From Atriophallophorus winterbourni (Eukaryota; Platyhelminthes; Trematoda; Plagiorchiida; Microphallidae): a stretch of DNA of 64,000 bases. A model generated the notes under the pieces. That model was not told the DNA's origin. It did no database searches and worked only from the letters and a program-made list of their open reading frames with translations. Every line of letters starts with the position of its first letter. Position 1 is the stretch's first letter. Both the position numbers and the translations under genes were made by a program. The stretch is taken from NCBI GenBank assembly GCA_013407085.1, contig JACCGJ010001364.1, positions 9,522 through 73,521 of the forward strand, read 5' to 3'. This document shows, in pieces, positions 45,313-57,689 of this stretch.

Positions 45313-46030
45313 TCAGATTGTGACTACGGGTCGGGAGATTTGAACCAATTTTATAAAGGTGTCTGTGTGGGTGGTGTGGGTGATTATACGGTAAGTTAGG
45401 ATTATGTCACCTCGGACGCGTCTGAACAGTCGACAACTGGATGGATGGATGCATTGAGTATCTTTGACAATGTGTGCGGTGTGCTTATATACGGCCTCGC
45501 ACTGCAGACTGTTCTTCACATTTCCGCACACCCAGATACCGAGATCGTTCCTCGATATACTCCACTCAAGCGAGTGACTGTTAAGTATGTATGAGAAAGG
45601 GTCGGGTTTCCCAACTCGCAACATTTTGCACTTGCAGATGTTGAAGGGCAACTTATTTCGTATTGACCACCGGTGCAGCTTATTTAAGACTGCTTGTAAA
45701 AGTAGGCAATCCTCAACAAAGATTACCTTAGTCCATTTTTTATTTTGTCAATGAAAAGAACAAGTTTACAGCGTAGCAGTTTTGGTGGATCACTTATAAG
45801 TATTAATAACAGTTTTGGACAGAGTACTGAACCTTGTGGGACACCGCTCGTCACTTCAATAGTTCGGAAAATTTCGCCATCTATTCTGACTTTCGCTTTG
45901 TGTTCACACAGATAACTTGCGAATCACGTTATTAGATTTCCAGTGACGTCAGCATCCTGCAGCTTCTGAAATAATAATGAGTAATCAACTTGATCGAAAG
46001 CTTCAGATATATCTGAGTAGGAAACATGTA
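45313..46030 (-). pseudogene. CR1-like LINE reverse transcriptase fragment
   Basis: On the - strand: ISEAFDQVDYSLLFQKLQDA (motif A), then EVTSGVPQGSVL, a FIDKIKNGLR stretch where FADD should be, and MPFNICKCKMLRVGKPD. NDLGIWVCGNVKNSLQCEAV and RRVRGDIILTYRII follow. Stops and frameshifts are scattered throughout. Both ends are truncated, with no tail. Confidence 0.8.
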
Positions 46031-49000
46031 CGGAAATCCATTCGTTCCCTTCGTTCCGAAAAATGTTCGGCAATCATTGCTGACTGTGACCCTTGATAAA
46101 CCACAAGTAACTAATCTGAAATCTCACCTATGTACATCGTTCTGTTCAATACAATTTCATCAACCCGTCACATTGGATTATTTCGCAATTTTGTTTTATT
46201 TTTAAAACAAGAAATATTTTTCTAATACCTACCTTAGTTCTGGGACCACACAGTTTGATTTCTCGTGTTTAATCAGAATCAAATCGCCAAGTCGCATCTG
46301 CGACAGGACAGATACGGCGAACAGGTTTGGGTCTACTTTTTTGTGAACCAGAGTGACTTATTTTGACAAGCCCACCGAAAGTAGTTGTCTATCGGCTATC
46401 CTTCTATCATTTGACGTTTCTTAGCAAAAACCACTATGCGTGATTGACAAGATTGTTTCCTCGTTTTTCCTTAGTGAATCCAAATAATCATAACTCTCTA
46501 CGCAGTGAATTTTTATCAAATATAAATTAGAGAATACCGGATACCCTGAGCCACACTTGAGAGAAATTGATAAGTCTACAGTCTTATCTGGTCTGAACGT
46601 TACTCCAAAACAGAATTAACAGCAAGATTTTCCGTCGGTGACATATTAATCAGGTGTGATCTACCTTCTTCCCGATAATTGAAAAGGAATAAATAGTCTT
46701 CAGTGGCATAACTGTATTGAGGGACGGAACAAATGTCCGTCGTATCAATCCACATGCGCGAGCATAAGAAGAATTAAAGGGCTCAAATACAATAGTTATC
46801 TTATGTCAATACTTTAAAAGATCAGTGAATAAAATAAACCAAAAATTGTATAGTCTTCATGAGACAAATAAACAAAAGGTAAATAATCATTATTTTACTC
46901 TAAGAAGTTGAGCAACTACAGCTTCCTCCAAACGAATATTGATGATGGCTTCCAAAAGTCATCGCGAGGTTATGCTATCTGAAAAAGTAGAATCCATTTT
47001 GTGGTCGTTTAATCGCATTCTGATACAGGATCTTCATTCGTTGGCAAAGGCTGATGACACGTAACTTAAAATGTTGTCGTTAGGTATTCTAATAAAGACT
47101 AGTAGAAATAATAAGCATGCATGCCAAAACTGTTGGTTCGAACGGAAGGAAGACGTTAAATACCGTCATTTTCGTCGCAATTGACAAAGATACTCATCCG
47201 GAACTGAATAAGAATATCATGCTAGAAAACAATATTTGTTAAGCTATTTATCGTGAAAGTTGAGTTTAGCATACTAGTCATGGATGCGTTAAACTTAAAT
47301 GCGAAAACGCATAGACCAAATCTTACGGCCACGACTTAAAACAGATTTCTTAGTGTCGGTTTTCGTGAAGTTTGTGTGGCTGAATTTGGCCGATTAGAAT
47401 TTGTTGCAAGAAGCGATAAATGCTGGTTGAAACTTGACACGTTAGTCACCGTAGGTCAAACATCGGTTTGAACCGCAGGATGTATGGGGCTGTCATAAAC
47501 GTATGTTTTGTTTAAAACGGTCGATGCTGAAGGGTTCAAGTGGTCATATCAATTCAAGTCAAAGATTTTTTGCGATGCGTCCAAGAAAAGCGCGGCGGTT
47601 CTTGGTAATTCTATTAAATCAACGCGCATAATTACATATGAACAGCACAGGAGTTCGGTGTGAATTGTATCCACGTCTTGTTCGGTCGCACTTATACAAA
47701 AGTGTGACGTCATTTGGTACATATTTAGAATCACTGCCATGTGACATATAAATCTTCCACGTCGGAACACGTTGCATGCGTTGAGACGACTGTTGAGAAA
47801 CTTTTGAGATAGACGCAGACTGCATTATAGAATTGAATTTCCAGAGTTACATTTGCTGGTGATAGAGTGGTAGCTGTTAATTAACTTCAAATTGCCGTGG
47901 CCACTTTCCTTATACTAATGTTGTGGTGTCACACAAATCGTTGCCGCGACAACATTCCCAGTAGGTTTAAAAAAGTAAGAAAAACCTGTGGCATGCGTTA
48001 GTGAACCAAGTGAAATATCTTAGATACGTATGCCAGCTAGGAAATCCGAAAATTCACTGTTGGGCAAAATATCGTTCTACTGCACTATACAGTATTACAC
48101 AAGCAACTCAGAGGATTCTGAACGTCAATAGCTGTGGGGAATTTCGCATGGATGAATTTTCACATATACCGGCATCGGGGACTAATGATAAACGCAAGTT
48201 TTTACATGACGCAGGTATGAATGTAAGTATTTTTTGCAGCACAACATGAAAATGTGTGCAACAGGGGCTTTTCTGCTATCACCACGAAAAGCGAAATATT
48301 TTAAGCCGTTTTCACCGATAAACTGAAGTAAAAGGACCACCAACTTACGGTTACTGGTCGATTAGCTTATCCGTTATTACTCGCCGACGTATTCATATCC
48401 CGCAGCAAGAATTATAGGCAACGGCATCAGTGATTCGATTATACCAGTGATACGCAATTCGATTAAATATATAGCATTCGTTTTGCGCGCGAGGAACCGT
48501 TCACTAACCAGACGAAACAAGGTTGTGTACGCGAAAGTATGCAATGGGATCGTTACCCGATCATTCAACGAAAGATGTGAGTGAATGCAAGATAACTTAT
48601 CACTGGATCGCAGATTGTTCTGATCTCCTGACTTCTCTTTTTGCAATGCTGTGGCTACCAGAATGTTTTTAAGAGCGACCGACAAGTACGACACCTTCAT
48701 CTGCAATAGCGACAACGAAGCCTAGTCAAGAAAAGTATTTTTGAATGACGTGGTAAGTGATTCCTGATGGTGCTGTGGCAGTACATCCATTCAGAGCTAT
48801 CTGGCGTTGTCGGATTGCGCTTGCTATGGTGAAAAACAAGCGTTGTAATCTTCACGTCGCTTATGAGTTTACATAGAATAAAACCGTCGAAAACTTCCGA
48901 TACGTGAGACAATAAAATATTGAGAATTATATCTTTTGTTCTGTCATCCAGATAGCACTCTGGATAGTGTAAAATTAAATTTTTAATTCATGAAGCAATT

Positions 49001-49197
49001 TCTGAAGGAATAGCCTCTAGTGGGTGTAGAACGCTCCGCTGGATTTAATATTTCAAGCTTCAAACTGCAAACTTACTGATGTAAGACATACATCTGGATC
49101 GCGAGGTAAGAACGGCGTCACATAAAACTGACCGGCTAAACCGTTGATTCAACGTTGTGCGGTTGTTCAATTCTATGAGTTCTATACTGCACTAGAA

Positions 49198-49266
49198 ATA
49201 AATATGTATGTATATGCTATGTATGTACTATATATGTAATATATATGTGTATATTCCCTATATATG
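49198..49266. repeat. Low-complexity TA/TGTA tract
   Basis: Runs of ATATGTATGTATATG-type sequence, typical of an expanded simple repeat in AT-rich intron DNA. Confidence 0.8.
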
Positions 49267-49864
49267 ATTGACAGCATATTGAGGCCAACTGCACCTGAGT
49301 CTATAGTAATCTAGTACACTTGCTTATAATCTTCATTTTTTCCGGCATATAAAATAAAGCTTTTTATCAATTCTCATGCGACTAGACTCATACCAGGGTA
49401 TTTCTTATCACAGTATTCTAGTGAAATAAATTAATTTTGTTTTTATTAATAAAAGGTTTGTCCTCAAAAGTACTAATATTTATAACTAATCTCCAGAAAG
49501 TAACTAATTGTTTCGGGAGAATATTGGAACAATTTTTCCTGGCATGAAATTAATCGCGGCTAAAAACCAATGCGTTTGATAATCCATTGGCTAACGGTTT
49601 GATAATTTTTTCGGATTTTATTTAGATTTGTCAAAAACACTTATAATTATTTAAAGTTGTTGACAAAAATATATTTAAATATAGATTTGTTCCTTCAGTC
49701 CTGTTATGAAGCCTTATATTTGATTTAATTAGTCTATCAGCCTTAAAGACTTTAAGCGCTTTGACATCCCGAAATAACTTGAGAAGGTATTTGCTTCGTC
49801 AGCGTGCACCAACATTATCAAGTTTGTGTCTGTGGTCTGCGTCGTGCATCTGTCCATCTAACAC

Positions 49865-50148
49865 TGAGTCTCTGATTGGAAATCCACAAAACCGGTTGTG
49901 GGGTTTGTGTGATTGACATCCATGCAAAGGAGCTTTTTGTTCTCGATCATGGGCTAAAACCATATCTACATGTGTTTGGAAACATGTGATTGAACAGGTT
50001 GTTCGTACCAACCTTATCCAACAGTGGCATTCAAGCACATCTGGATCTTGATCATACTGTCCTTACCTGATAAGCGCCAACAGCACGAAACCGGTCGTGC
50101 GAGTTTGAAAGAAATGCATGCAAATGAGCTTTTTGTTTATGATCCTTC
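49865..50148 (+). repeat. Hammerhead repeat family 1, tandem dimer
   Basis: Two ribozyme regions in the same orientation. The first keeps only ACAAAACCGGTTGTGGGG (cleavage position 49897). The second (CTGATAAG at 50067; GAAACCGGTC) would cleave after 50096. The interval is 199 nt and contains one complete variable half. G8 is A in the second copy, so it is predicted inactive. A third partial unit follows (AAATGCATGCAAATGAGC). The dimer is sense to Wnt. Confidence 0.85.
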
Positions 50149-51004
50149 TTATTCTGTGAGATTTGCATATGGAGATTTATCTGCACTTCACTTCATTTTT
50201 AAAGCCTATGCTAATCTGCTTTTTCCAGACGAAATAACAATATTAACACAAATTTATAAGTGTAACTTATTATTCAGACAAGCATTTAATAGAATACTTG
50301 CGAAGGCCACAAATCAACTTTGTTTTTGATAACGGCAGGTGTAATCGGAGTTTTGAGATTAATTTTTGATAACGATCTATAAATACTAGGCTGGCTTCAA
50401 GATTAGTACGATTCGTTTTTACATTATCTCCTGAAAATTACATCAACTTAGTCAAAAGATAAAAGCTGTCTATAAAAAGGGATATTTTCATAGGATGAGT
50501 AAACATTAAAGATGAACATTAGTTACGATATTTTTATAGAATATCCATGTTAATCAATCGAAAAATCAAATGACCCTTTTTCAATTATGTTATTTACGTA
50601 ATTGAGTAAGACACGTGCAAATTCTGTCATGTTATAAGTGATAACGTTGTAAAATAATGACGCCGCCATACATTTATTCAGCATTCATTAAAATGATATC
50701 ATCTTAGAATAACACTTTTGAACAGATCGACACAACAACCTTTGGATAATCGATTCACATAATGGATTTGAGTAAATCGATCAGTTTTAGGTTGCTCACA
50801 TCCTGTGAACTTTCACACCATAACCAATTTCCGGTTGTTTATTGTCGTTTCCATTGATTAGATCGGTTCACTTAGATCTACTGCATGGAAAGATCATCCA
50901 AAGGGTGATTACATCCATATCATTAACAGTGACATTCACGTATAACTTCGCGAATGTATTTGTTTTCAAATCCCCAATAATCATGGTTGCTCATACAGTT
51001 TCTG

Positions 51005-51125
51005 TTGGCCTCCTTCGGGTAATATTGACCATATATGTATATCAAAAGCGCAGGCTCGAGAGCGTTTAGAATGACTAAACAGTTCGACTTAGGAAGAAAA
51101 ATATCTGCTGCAGCGCTCACGGTGA
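51005..51125 (-). mobile_element. RTE-like LINE, 3'-terminal stub
   Basis: GGCCTCCTTCGGGTAATATT, then CAGTTCGACTTAGGAAG, corresponds to the shared 3' end and the antisense of the zinc-knuckle codons, with many substitutions. Confidence 0.75.
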
Positions 51126-52489
51126 TAGACAGTATTCAATACTTATAAATAGTTGCAATTATTTAATAAGCAATAAATTATATATTTTCATTAAGGACTC
51201 TATCGAATGGATTTTTAAATACTAACGCGCAAACCGGATTCGATTAAGCGATTGTTATGTGAATCAAAATAACATGACCATTTAATATAAACACTTTCAC
51301 TCTAAACGAGAAAAATTAAACGTTGTGATAAAGTCTGTAATCATCTGATTGGTCACATGGATTTATATACATCCCGGAGAGATAGTATGCGCTTTAATAT
51401 AATTTGACCTTCAACCAATACGAGAAAAACACCTGGAGTAAACTATACATAACAGCCACCTTGAACGAATCATACCTTGGATTACTGATACATGTTTATT
51501 GATTGGTGGTGCAGTTCCAAAATGCCAGAATGGACACGCGTCTTCCGATAATATCAGCTAACTTCTCAAATCATGATTGTCAGTTTTGACAATCATGCAT
51601 TTGGCCTGTCAATGTTAAACGAATTGGTCTACGATACTGAGTGTTGAGCGCATTTCTTTCGAGGCAACCTGCCAACGACCACATTCATGGAGTTCCTAGA
51701 GAGTAAACAAAATAAATAAACATTGATGTAACAGATTTCACAGCCTAAATTAGGGTTTCATCAAAGTATTATTGCATCAATCGAGAAGGGTATTTTTAAG
51801 CTTTTTCTTGGTTTGCCTGCAATTTTAACGAAAAACAAAGTGTTTTATTGTAAATTTTATTTTTCATATCATATGAAATTAACTACGGTCTAGTTTCACC
51901 CACAAGTAATTAACATTCGAAAGGATCTATAGAATTTTAAAAAATTAAATTTATAAGGTTATTTCCGTTGTACCACTTATAAAACCTTGCTAAAAACGGC
52001 GGTAACTGTACGCCTTCCCTACAGGTTCGATGAACAGTTTAATATAGTTAACAGAATGTGAGCTTGAACTGTATGACATGTCATTGAGAGTCTCTTGAGT
52101 CTCTCTGGTTCCCCATCGCATGTATTCGAATAATTTGATACGCAATCAGAGCATATAACCCTATGCTAAGCTAAACCAAGTTCATCATTGAGGAACTTCA
52201 TGAAAAAGCCGAGTGTGACTCACTGACAATTCGAAACACCCACTGAACCTGCCATCCACAATCTAGGTGTGAATAACACTAATGTATTTAACAGCTGCGC
52301 CCACCTGCGTTGAAATTTTACATTTCCAACATTTCTGCCATTCTCGCTAACAAAGAAACCCAGTTGAACCCGAATACTGCAATATATGACTGAAAAATAA
52401 TTATTTCCACGTTTTTGATTATCAATAAAAATCGTTTCATGCGTTTATACTTTGACAACAGAAAGGTGTTTTCAAAGTTATACTTTAAA

Positions 52490-52640
52490 TCCACTGCTTC
52501 ATATGGTTCGTACAACGAACCACGATGTTCAAACACAGAATCACAAAGTGATTATTGGTCAAACACTCAAGGCGCTTATTGAGACCAAATTAATGTGTTG
52601 CTATAGTAAGTGCGGGGATGTGAGCAACACAATACTTTAG
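52490..52640 (-). repeat. Hammerhead repeat family 2, variable half only
   Basis: GGTTCGTACAACGAACCACG, CACAGAATCACAAAGTGATT and GGTCAAACACTCAAG match the variable halves at 19.7-20.0 kb. No ribozyme core remains. Orientation is assigned from those copies. Confidence 0.6.
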
Positions 52641-53324
52641 AAAAGGGTTTCATTGAAAAAACATTTGCTATCGTACATTCTTGTGTTTAAGTACTTCGTC
52701 CATTTTTGTTCAAAATTAGTTGATTTCTCAAAAAAACAATACTGTTAGCCGTACAAATTAAATTACAATAATTAGCTAGTTTCCTACTGAAATTGACGTA
52801 TTTGTTGTGCATTAGGCAATCGAGTTGTACTGACATTCTTTCATTGATAACATGCGATTTGTTTTGTTGTAGAGTTTGCTACAGGTGGTCTATATAACGT
52901 TGATTTTGATGTTTGATTTCGTGTAACACAGTGTCCCTTTCACTGGATATAATTAAAATTAAAATTCTGGATATTGTTCTCTAAACTTCAAGAATTTATC
53001 TGGTGCCAGTAATGAAGCATTTGTCGATTTTTATTGCGAGCAACATTATTTAAATTGAAATGGAAATAAACGAATTGGCCGGCAAATAAAAAATATTTTA
53101 TCGCGAGAAAAAGTATTTTAAAAATTCTAGATAATCATGTCAATAGGTTGGAATTTTATTGTGCTCAGGGAATCAACCAGCTACAATATTTAATAATTAA
53201 TTCAATACGCTACACAATGTTAGCACAAACAATTTACATTAAATCAAACTATTATTTAAACCGCCGTATCCCACAAAGGTCAACTCTAATCTCAGACTAA
53301 AAAATAAAAGGCGTATTAATGTTC

Positions 53325-53750
53325 GCATCTGCATGCAGTTCGTTCCCACGCCACCGACCGGTTTCGTGCTGTTCGCTTTCATCAGGTAGGGCAGTACGAT
53401 CAGGACCTGCATGGCTCGAAACAATGAATAAATAGTAAACGAGGTGTAATTTTGTAAGCCATCGCTGAATAAGCACATATGCTCACACACATGTATATCA
53501 ATTAAACCCATGGGCTTGAACTAAAAATCTTTATTCGTATGCATTTTATCACACACCTCACACATACCTTAGTGCTGTAGCTAGGGGCAGTACGCTGACA
53601 ATCCATGTAGGCTTGGAATAACGGAAGAATTTGTAAGCATGAATTAAAACTGTAAGCCACTCTATGATAAAGCTGCCATGACCAACCTGTTCAATCACAT
53701 CGACGCTCACACACATAGATGGTTTAAATCCACCGGTGAATTAATTTGTT
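53325..53750 (-). repeat. Hammerhead repeat family 1, tandem dimer
   Basis: Hammerhead sense is the - strand. The first ribozyme (53347-53392) keeps CTGATGA (53379-53385), GAAA and the CGGTC site, but stem II is reduced to two or three pairs and stem I has a bulge, so activity is doubtful. About 210 nt away a second, heavily decayed ribozyme (about 53560-53610) follows, with two variable halves (GACCAACCTGTTCAATCAC at 53680). Antisense to Wnt. Confidence 0.8.
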
Positions 53751-54079
53751 TGTCTTTAGACCCAGGAGCATGACATGCGAATAACATAGTGGTAAAGCTA
53801 TAACGCGCCTAATTCAATACTGTTTTGAGAAATTCTTCAGGGATATACAGTCCATAGAAGATATTTTAAAATTCTGAATTGATAAACTGAACTCCTAGCG
53901 TTTACCTGGGTACATTTATGTGATCATTCTCAATGACTATCAAGATAAAATCCACACATTTTTCCTCGCGGAACATCGAATGCTTATTCAAACGAATTTT
54001 CATGATGATCGTTGGCTTCAACAAAATTATTCCTCAAGAAGAGGCTATAAATATTCGAAATATCAATAATTGCATACAT

Positions 54080-54460
54080 TTGCATTGTGAAAACAAGCCA
54101 CGACCGGGTTCGTGCTTCTTGCAATGATCAATGATAGGCAGAACAAGGTTTCACATATATTGAAACAGAAGAGTAACAAGTTGCGCTTGTATGCCACTGT
54201 TGGGTAAGGTTAGTATGACCAACCAGTTTAATCACACGAGCCCCCAGTGATGAAGACTGGGTTTGAACACATGACCATGAATGAAAGTGCTCATTTGCAT
54301 GCATCTCCATCACACACACACACTGTTTACCATTCTTCCACTGTTTCAAGTGCATGCGGATCATGATCCTACTGTCCCTACCTGATGAGGGTAGACCTCA
54401 CCAAACCGGTCGTTGGGTGTGTGTAATGGAGATGCATGCAAATGAGCAGAAGAGTAGCAT
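54080..54460. repeat. Hammerhead repeat family 1, two units in opposite orientation
   Basis: The left unit (54085-54285, - sense) has a decayed core but retains CGGTCGTGG. The right unit (54330-54450, + sense) has CTGATGA at 54382 but CAAA instead of GAAA (G12 to C). Between them TGCTCATTTGCATGCATCTC at 54289 is the reverse complement of GAGATGCATGCAAATGAGCA ending 54448, so the block folds on itself. Confidence 0.85.
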
Positions 54461-55039
54461 TTAAAAAACTTGATTATTCTACCCGGCGCATAGAGCTCGC
54501 AGAAATAATCTGTTCATTCGTCAACGTCGTTCATGGATCAATGCGAAGGTTATGAAATATCAGTAGCATTCTGTCTGAAGCAATCTATGTATCAGTTATA
54601 GTTTATTCACCCTAGAGGCCGAATAGAAATTCATAGTAGATTCTTATAAACTAAAGCACAATCTTAAAAATATTCATTTTAACTTTTCCTTTAAATTTAC
54701 ATCCATAGTAATCAACACAAATATATTAATTTAAAATAAAGTTACATTTTTAGATTACGCAGACTTGGATAAAACATTTTCAGAAATTTTGAAGCATAGC
54801 ATGTGAAACTTTGTGTAGGAGATTGATTTTATGTAATTATTTTTGTTCTTACCGCTAAGCGCTCTATATTAAGTTCGAGTGATTTCAAGTTAATTTGGTA
54901 AAAACAGGATCATTTTATCTCGATTTACATTGTGTAGTATGTATTCACGTCAGTCCGTTAGAAAAATGAACGCTCACGAGATGACTTGATAATGTAACTC
55001 ACCTGCGTAAAATGCGTATCTAGAATTGCGCTTTTGTTC

Positions 55040-55140
55040 CCACGTTGGTTAAGGTTGCTATGACCAACCTGTTCAATAACATGTAAGTCAGTGTATGTAA
55101 GTCAAAATGCTCATTTGCATGCATCTCCATCACACACAAA
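55040..55140 (-). repeat. Hammerhead repeat family 1, variable half
   Basis: GTTGGTTAAGGTTGCTATGA, CCAACCTGTTCAATAAC and GCTCATTTGCATGCATCTCC are present; the ribozyme core itself is missing. Confidence 0.8.
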
Positions 55141-55815
55141 CTACCGTACGTTTGTAACATTTCTGTGTGATTATTTAGATATACAATCAATTCAAATTCT
55201 GCTTGGCATAAATACTGTTTATTGATAAGCGTTGTGGGAATTTTAAGATCATAAAAATTTCTCGCGCAACAATTGGCGCCGTTTCTAAGAGCTCATAAAG
55301 TGTCGTGTTATTTTCTTGGTTCTAATTTACTAAGAACATTTTTTCTGTTTACCTTAATTAAATAACGGAAATGAAAAGCTATATATGTTTTTAATTAAGT
55401 ATGCTGTTTCCTCTGGGCCCAGAGTTTGTCAAACCAAATTGTAATCGCTCTGACCTTCTTCACCAGTACAAAGCACGTGAGTATGCTACAATCAAATTAA
55501 ATTTCAGTGAAAATCCCGACTGTTTCACAATGCTTGTTTTAAGTCATCTCAACTGCAACATCTGCATTCACTATTGTGATAATTTTGTTGTTGAATATTT
55601 CAACATAAAATATGGTGAAACACTTTTAATTGGCCGTACTGGTAGAGCTCTCCATTCACAACAGGAATTAATGTCTCTAATGATTTTTCTCACTAGCTTA
55701 TATTAAAAATACTGATATAATTACGGAAAAAATAGTAGATCTTATTCCAAGCAATAACAGAAATTTTATTTATTTCTTGCGATTATTTTCAGAATATTTT
55801 ACGTAATGTTTTCAG

Positions 55816-56366
55816 GATCCAGGATCTGCTAGGAAAATCCGATCGGTTGGCAATCGAAAAATCTGCTTATTCATCAGATTTAAAACGCTATGCACTCTCC
55901 GCTCAGCAATATCCACAAGTGCACGAATCAACCAGTCACATGTATCGTCCTGGAATTATAAGATATGAGTTACCCAGACCACCACCTCAAAGGCTCACTC
56001 TACGTGGAACAGGAGTTGAAAACGCTAATGAACCACATCTGATAACTAACGAGAATCCCATATTGAATTCACGAAAGCGAAGCGATTTGAAGCCACTGCC
56101 AAATCTGAATGACAAACGTTTGAAGCAAGAGGTTCTCATATGCCGAGATTTGAGTGGGTTGACTGAAAAGCAGCGCCAAATATGTCTTCACCACACAGGA
56201 TTGGTTTGGGCCATGCTAGAAGGAACCCAACTTGGATTGCATGAGTGCATCCATCAGTTCAAACACGAACAGTGGAATTGCTCAGCAGTGAATCTTCTGT
56301 ACGGAGCGCAACATGGCTCAAGTAATGTTCTACCGATTAGTGGCCTGGAGGGAATATTACAAAGAG
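55816..56366 (+). CDS. Wnt ligand, exon 2 (N-terminal Wnt domain)
   Basis: Wnt proteins are secreted, lipid-modified ligands for Frizzled receptors that pattern body axes. After the TTTTCAG acceptor the frame opens with IQDLLGKSDR, then about 100 hydrophilic residues, then the family start: EVLICRDLSGLTEKQRQIC, LVWAMLEGTQLGLHECIHQF and KHEQWNCSAV. These give the conserved early cysteines, the ECxHQF block and the WNCS sequon, a likely N-glycosylation site. The exon ends LEGILQRG at donor GAG|GTAAGT after one base of a Gly codon. The long linker before the first cysteine is unusual. Subfamily is not assigned. Confidence 0.92.
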
Positions 56367-56750
56367 GTAAGTACGAAAGTATGCTCTTTTAATGATAACT
56401 TATAAGATGTGTTGAAATAACTTAGAAGGGTTTCGAGACGAGATTTCCTCATCATGTGCAATATTTCGAAAGAAATATGTTTAATATGATACTTATTTGC
56501 ACACTGCAATGAAGTATTAATTACATGAGCTGATTGAAACCTTGAAACCTTGCACACATATTCAAGCAATTATCAATCCTTGAATGGATTTTACAGTATA
56601 AAGTTAACACAGAAATGCAGGTAAGTAGCATACTTTGGGATTGAATGCTACTTTGAGATGGAATTGACAACACATGCTCTTTCTTCGAGTATCTGCAAAA
56701 TACTTAAAGGACATTAGATATCAACGCATATAATGCTGAACATAATTTAT

Positions 56751-56855
56751 TTCAAGCGCATGCGGATCCTGATCTTACTGCCCCTACCGGATGAGTGCAA
56801 ACAGCACGAAACCGGTCGTGGGGTGTTTTGTGACGGAAAAGCATGCAAATGAATA
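56751..56855 (+). repeat. Hammerhead repeat family 1 copy
   Basis: Flanks and stems are excellent: CCCCTAC pairs with GTGGGG, stem II is GTGC-AAACA-GCAC, GAAACCGGTC is intact. The core reads CGGATGA at 56788 (U4 changed to G), predicted to abolish cleavage. Sense to Wnt, 385 nt inside intron 2. Confidence 0.88.
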
Positions 56856-57689
56856 TATAATTCATTTCAATTCTACGAAGTGCTCCGCATGTTTGCCAGA
56901 AACTAGGTTGATCTCACCAACCCAGTTTCATATGGTGTCATCATTCTCCTATATAAAAATGCATCCTATTTCCCAAATATAAATGACTAAACGGTAGTGA
57001 ATTTTTGTGTATTGTATCCCGGTTATAATGTCTGATTTCATAACAAATGAATCATTCACGATGAATGATGATTAAAAAATTTAAGGAAAACCGATGTTGC
57101 CATGATCATGCAAAACCGCGAACAAGCTAACATCTGCACTTTTCAACCAGTTGGCACATGAATTGAAGCAGCTGATGTTTTTAAAATATTTTGCTAAGTA
57201 TCTTTGCTAAGTAAATTTGTTGGCACCTCGAGCTTTACCAGACTTAACAGAAGCGGAACATTGGTGCAGTTTTTACAACATTGTGACAAAATTTGCTCGA
57301 GCAAAATGCGAACAAATGCCCAGATGAGTACTGACTAACACCTTAAATTTTGTAGAAATTTGAATTGTAGCGGACTAGCTTCATATGTGCTCCATTAAAA
57401 TATTTTGAACAGCAGTATCTCAAACATTGAGATGACTTCTGTTCTGAAAGCTAAATAAAAAGTTGGTAGCCGTTGTGATACTGCTAATTGAGTAGAGAAT
57501 CTTACAAATCCGATTTAGCTCGCATTGAAAGACGTGCTATTCTCTCTTGGGCGAAATATCCATTTGGAAAATTATACAAATGACGAATAATTTATAACAC
57601 CTATTCATTTGTAAAAGGCATTAGTGAAGGGAGATTCGTACATATATTTTATTCAGATATATTTGCGTTTTGTTTTTTAAATTTTTGTT

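Larger units (their letters stand above)
44129..55815 (+). other. Wnt intron 1 (predicted, 11.7 kb)
   Basis: Phase-2 intron, GTGAGT donor and TTTTCAG acceptor. It is AT-rich and loaded with LINE and hammerhead repeat fragments, listed separately. I found no further coding exon inside, but short exons could be missed. Stretches 46031-49197, 50149-51004, 51126-52489 and 52641-53324 hold nothing recognisable. Confidence 0.5.

Noticed and set aside
48377..48715. 112-codon - strand frame in Wnt intron 1
   Set aside because: No recognisable motif; lies in a region without conserved signals on either strand.
55401..55706. 101-codon frame just upstream of Wnt exon 2, considered as an additional Wnt exon
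   Set aside because: No Wnt features, no convincing acceptor or donor in a compatible phase, and exon 2 is better joined to 44128.
55793..55815. Alternative acceptor for Wnt exon 2 at TTTTCAG, 23 nt upstream
   Set aside because: It is also open but gives phase 0, which does not match the two codon bases left by the candidate exon 1. The downstream site does match.
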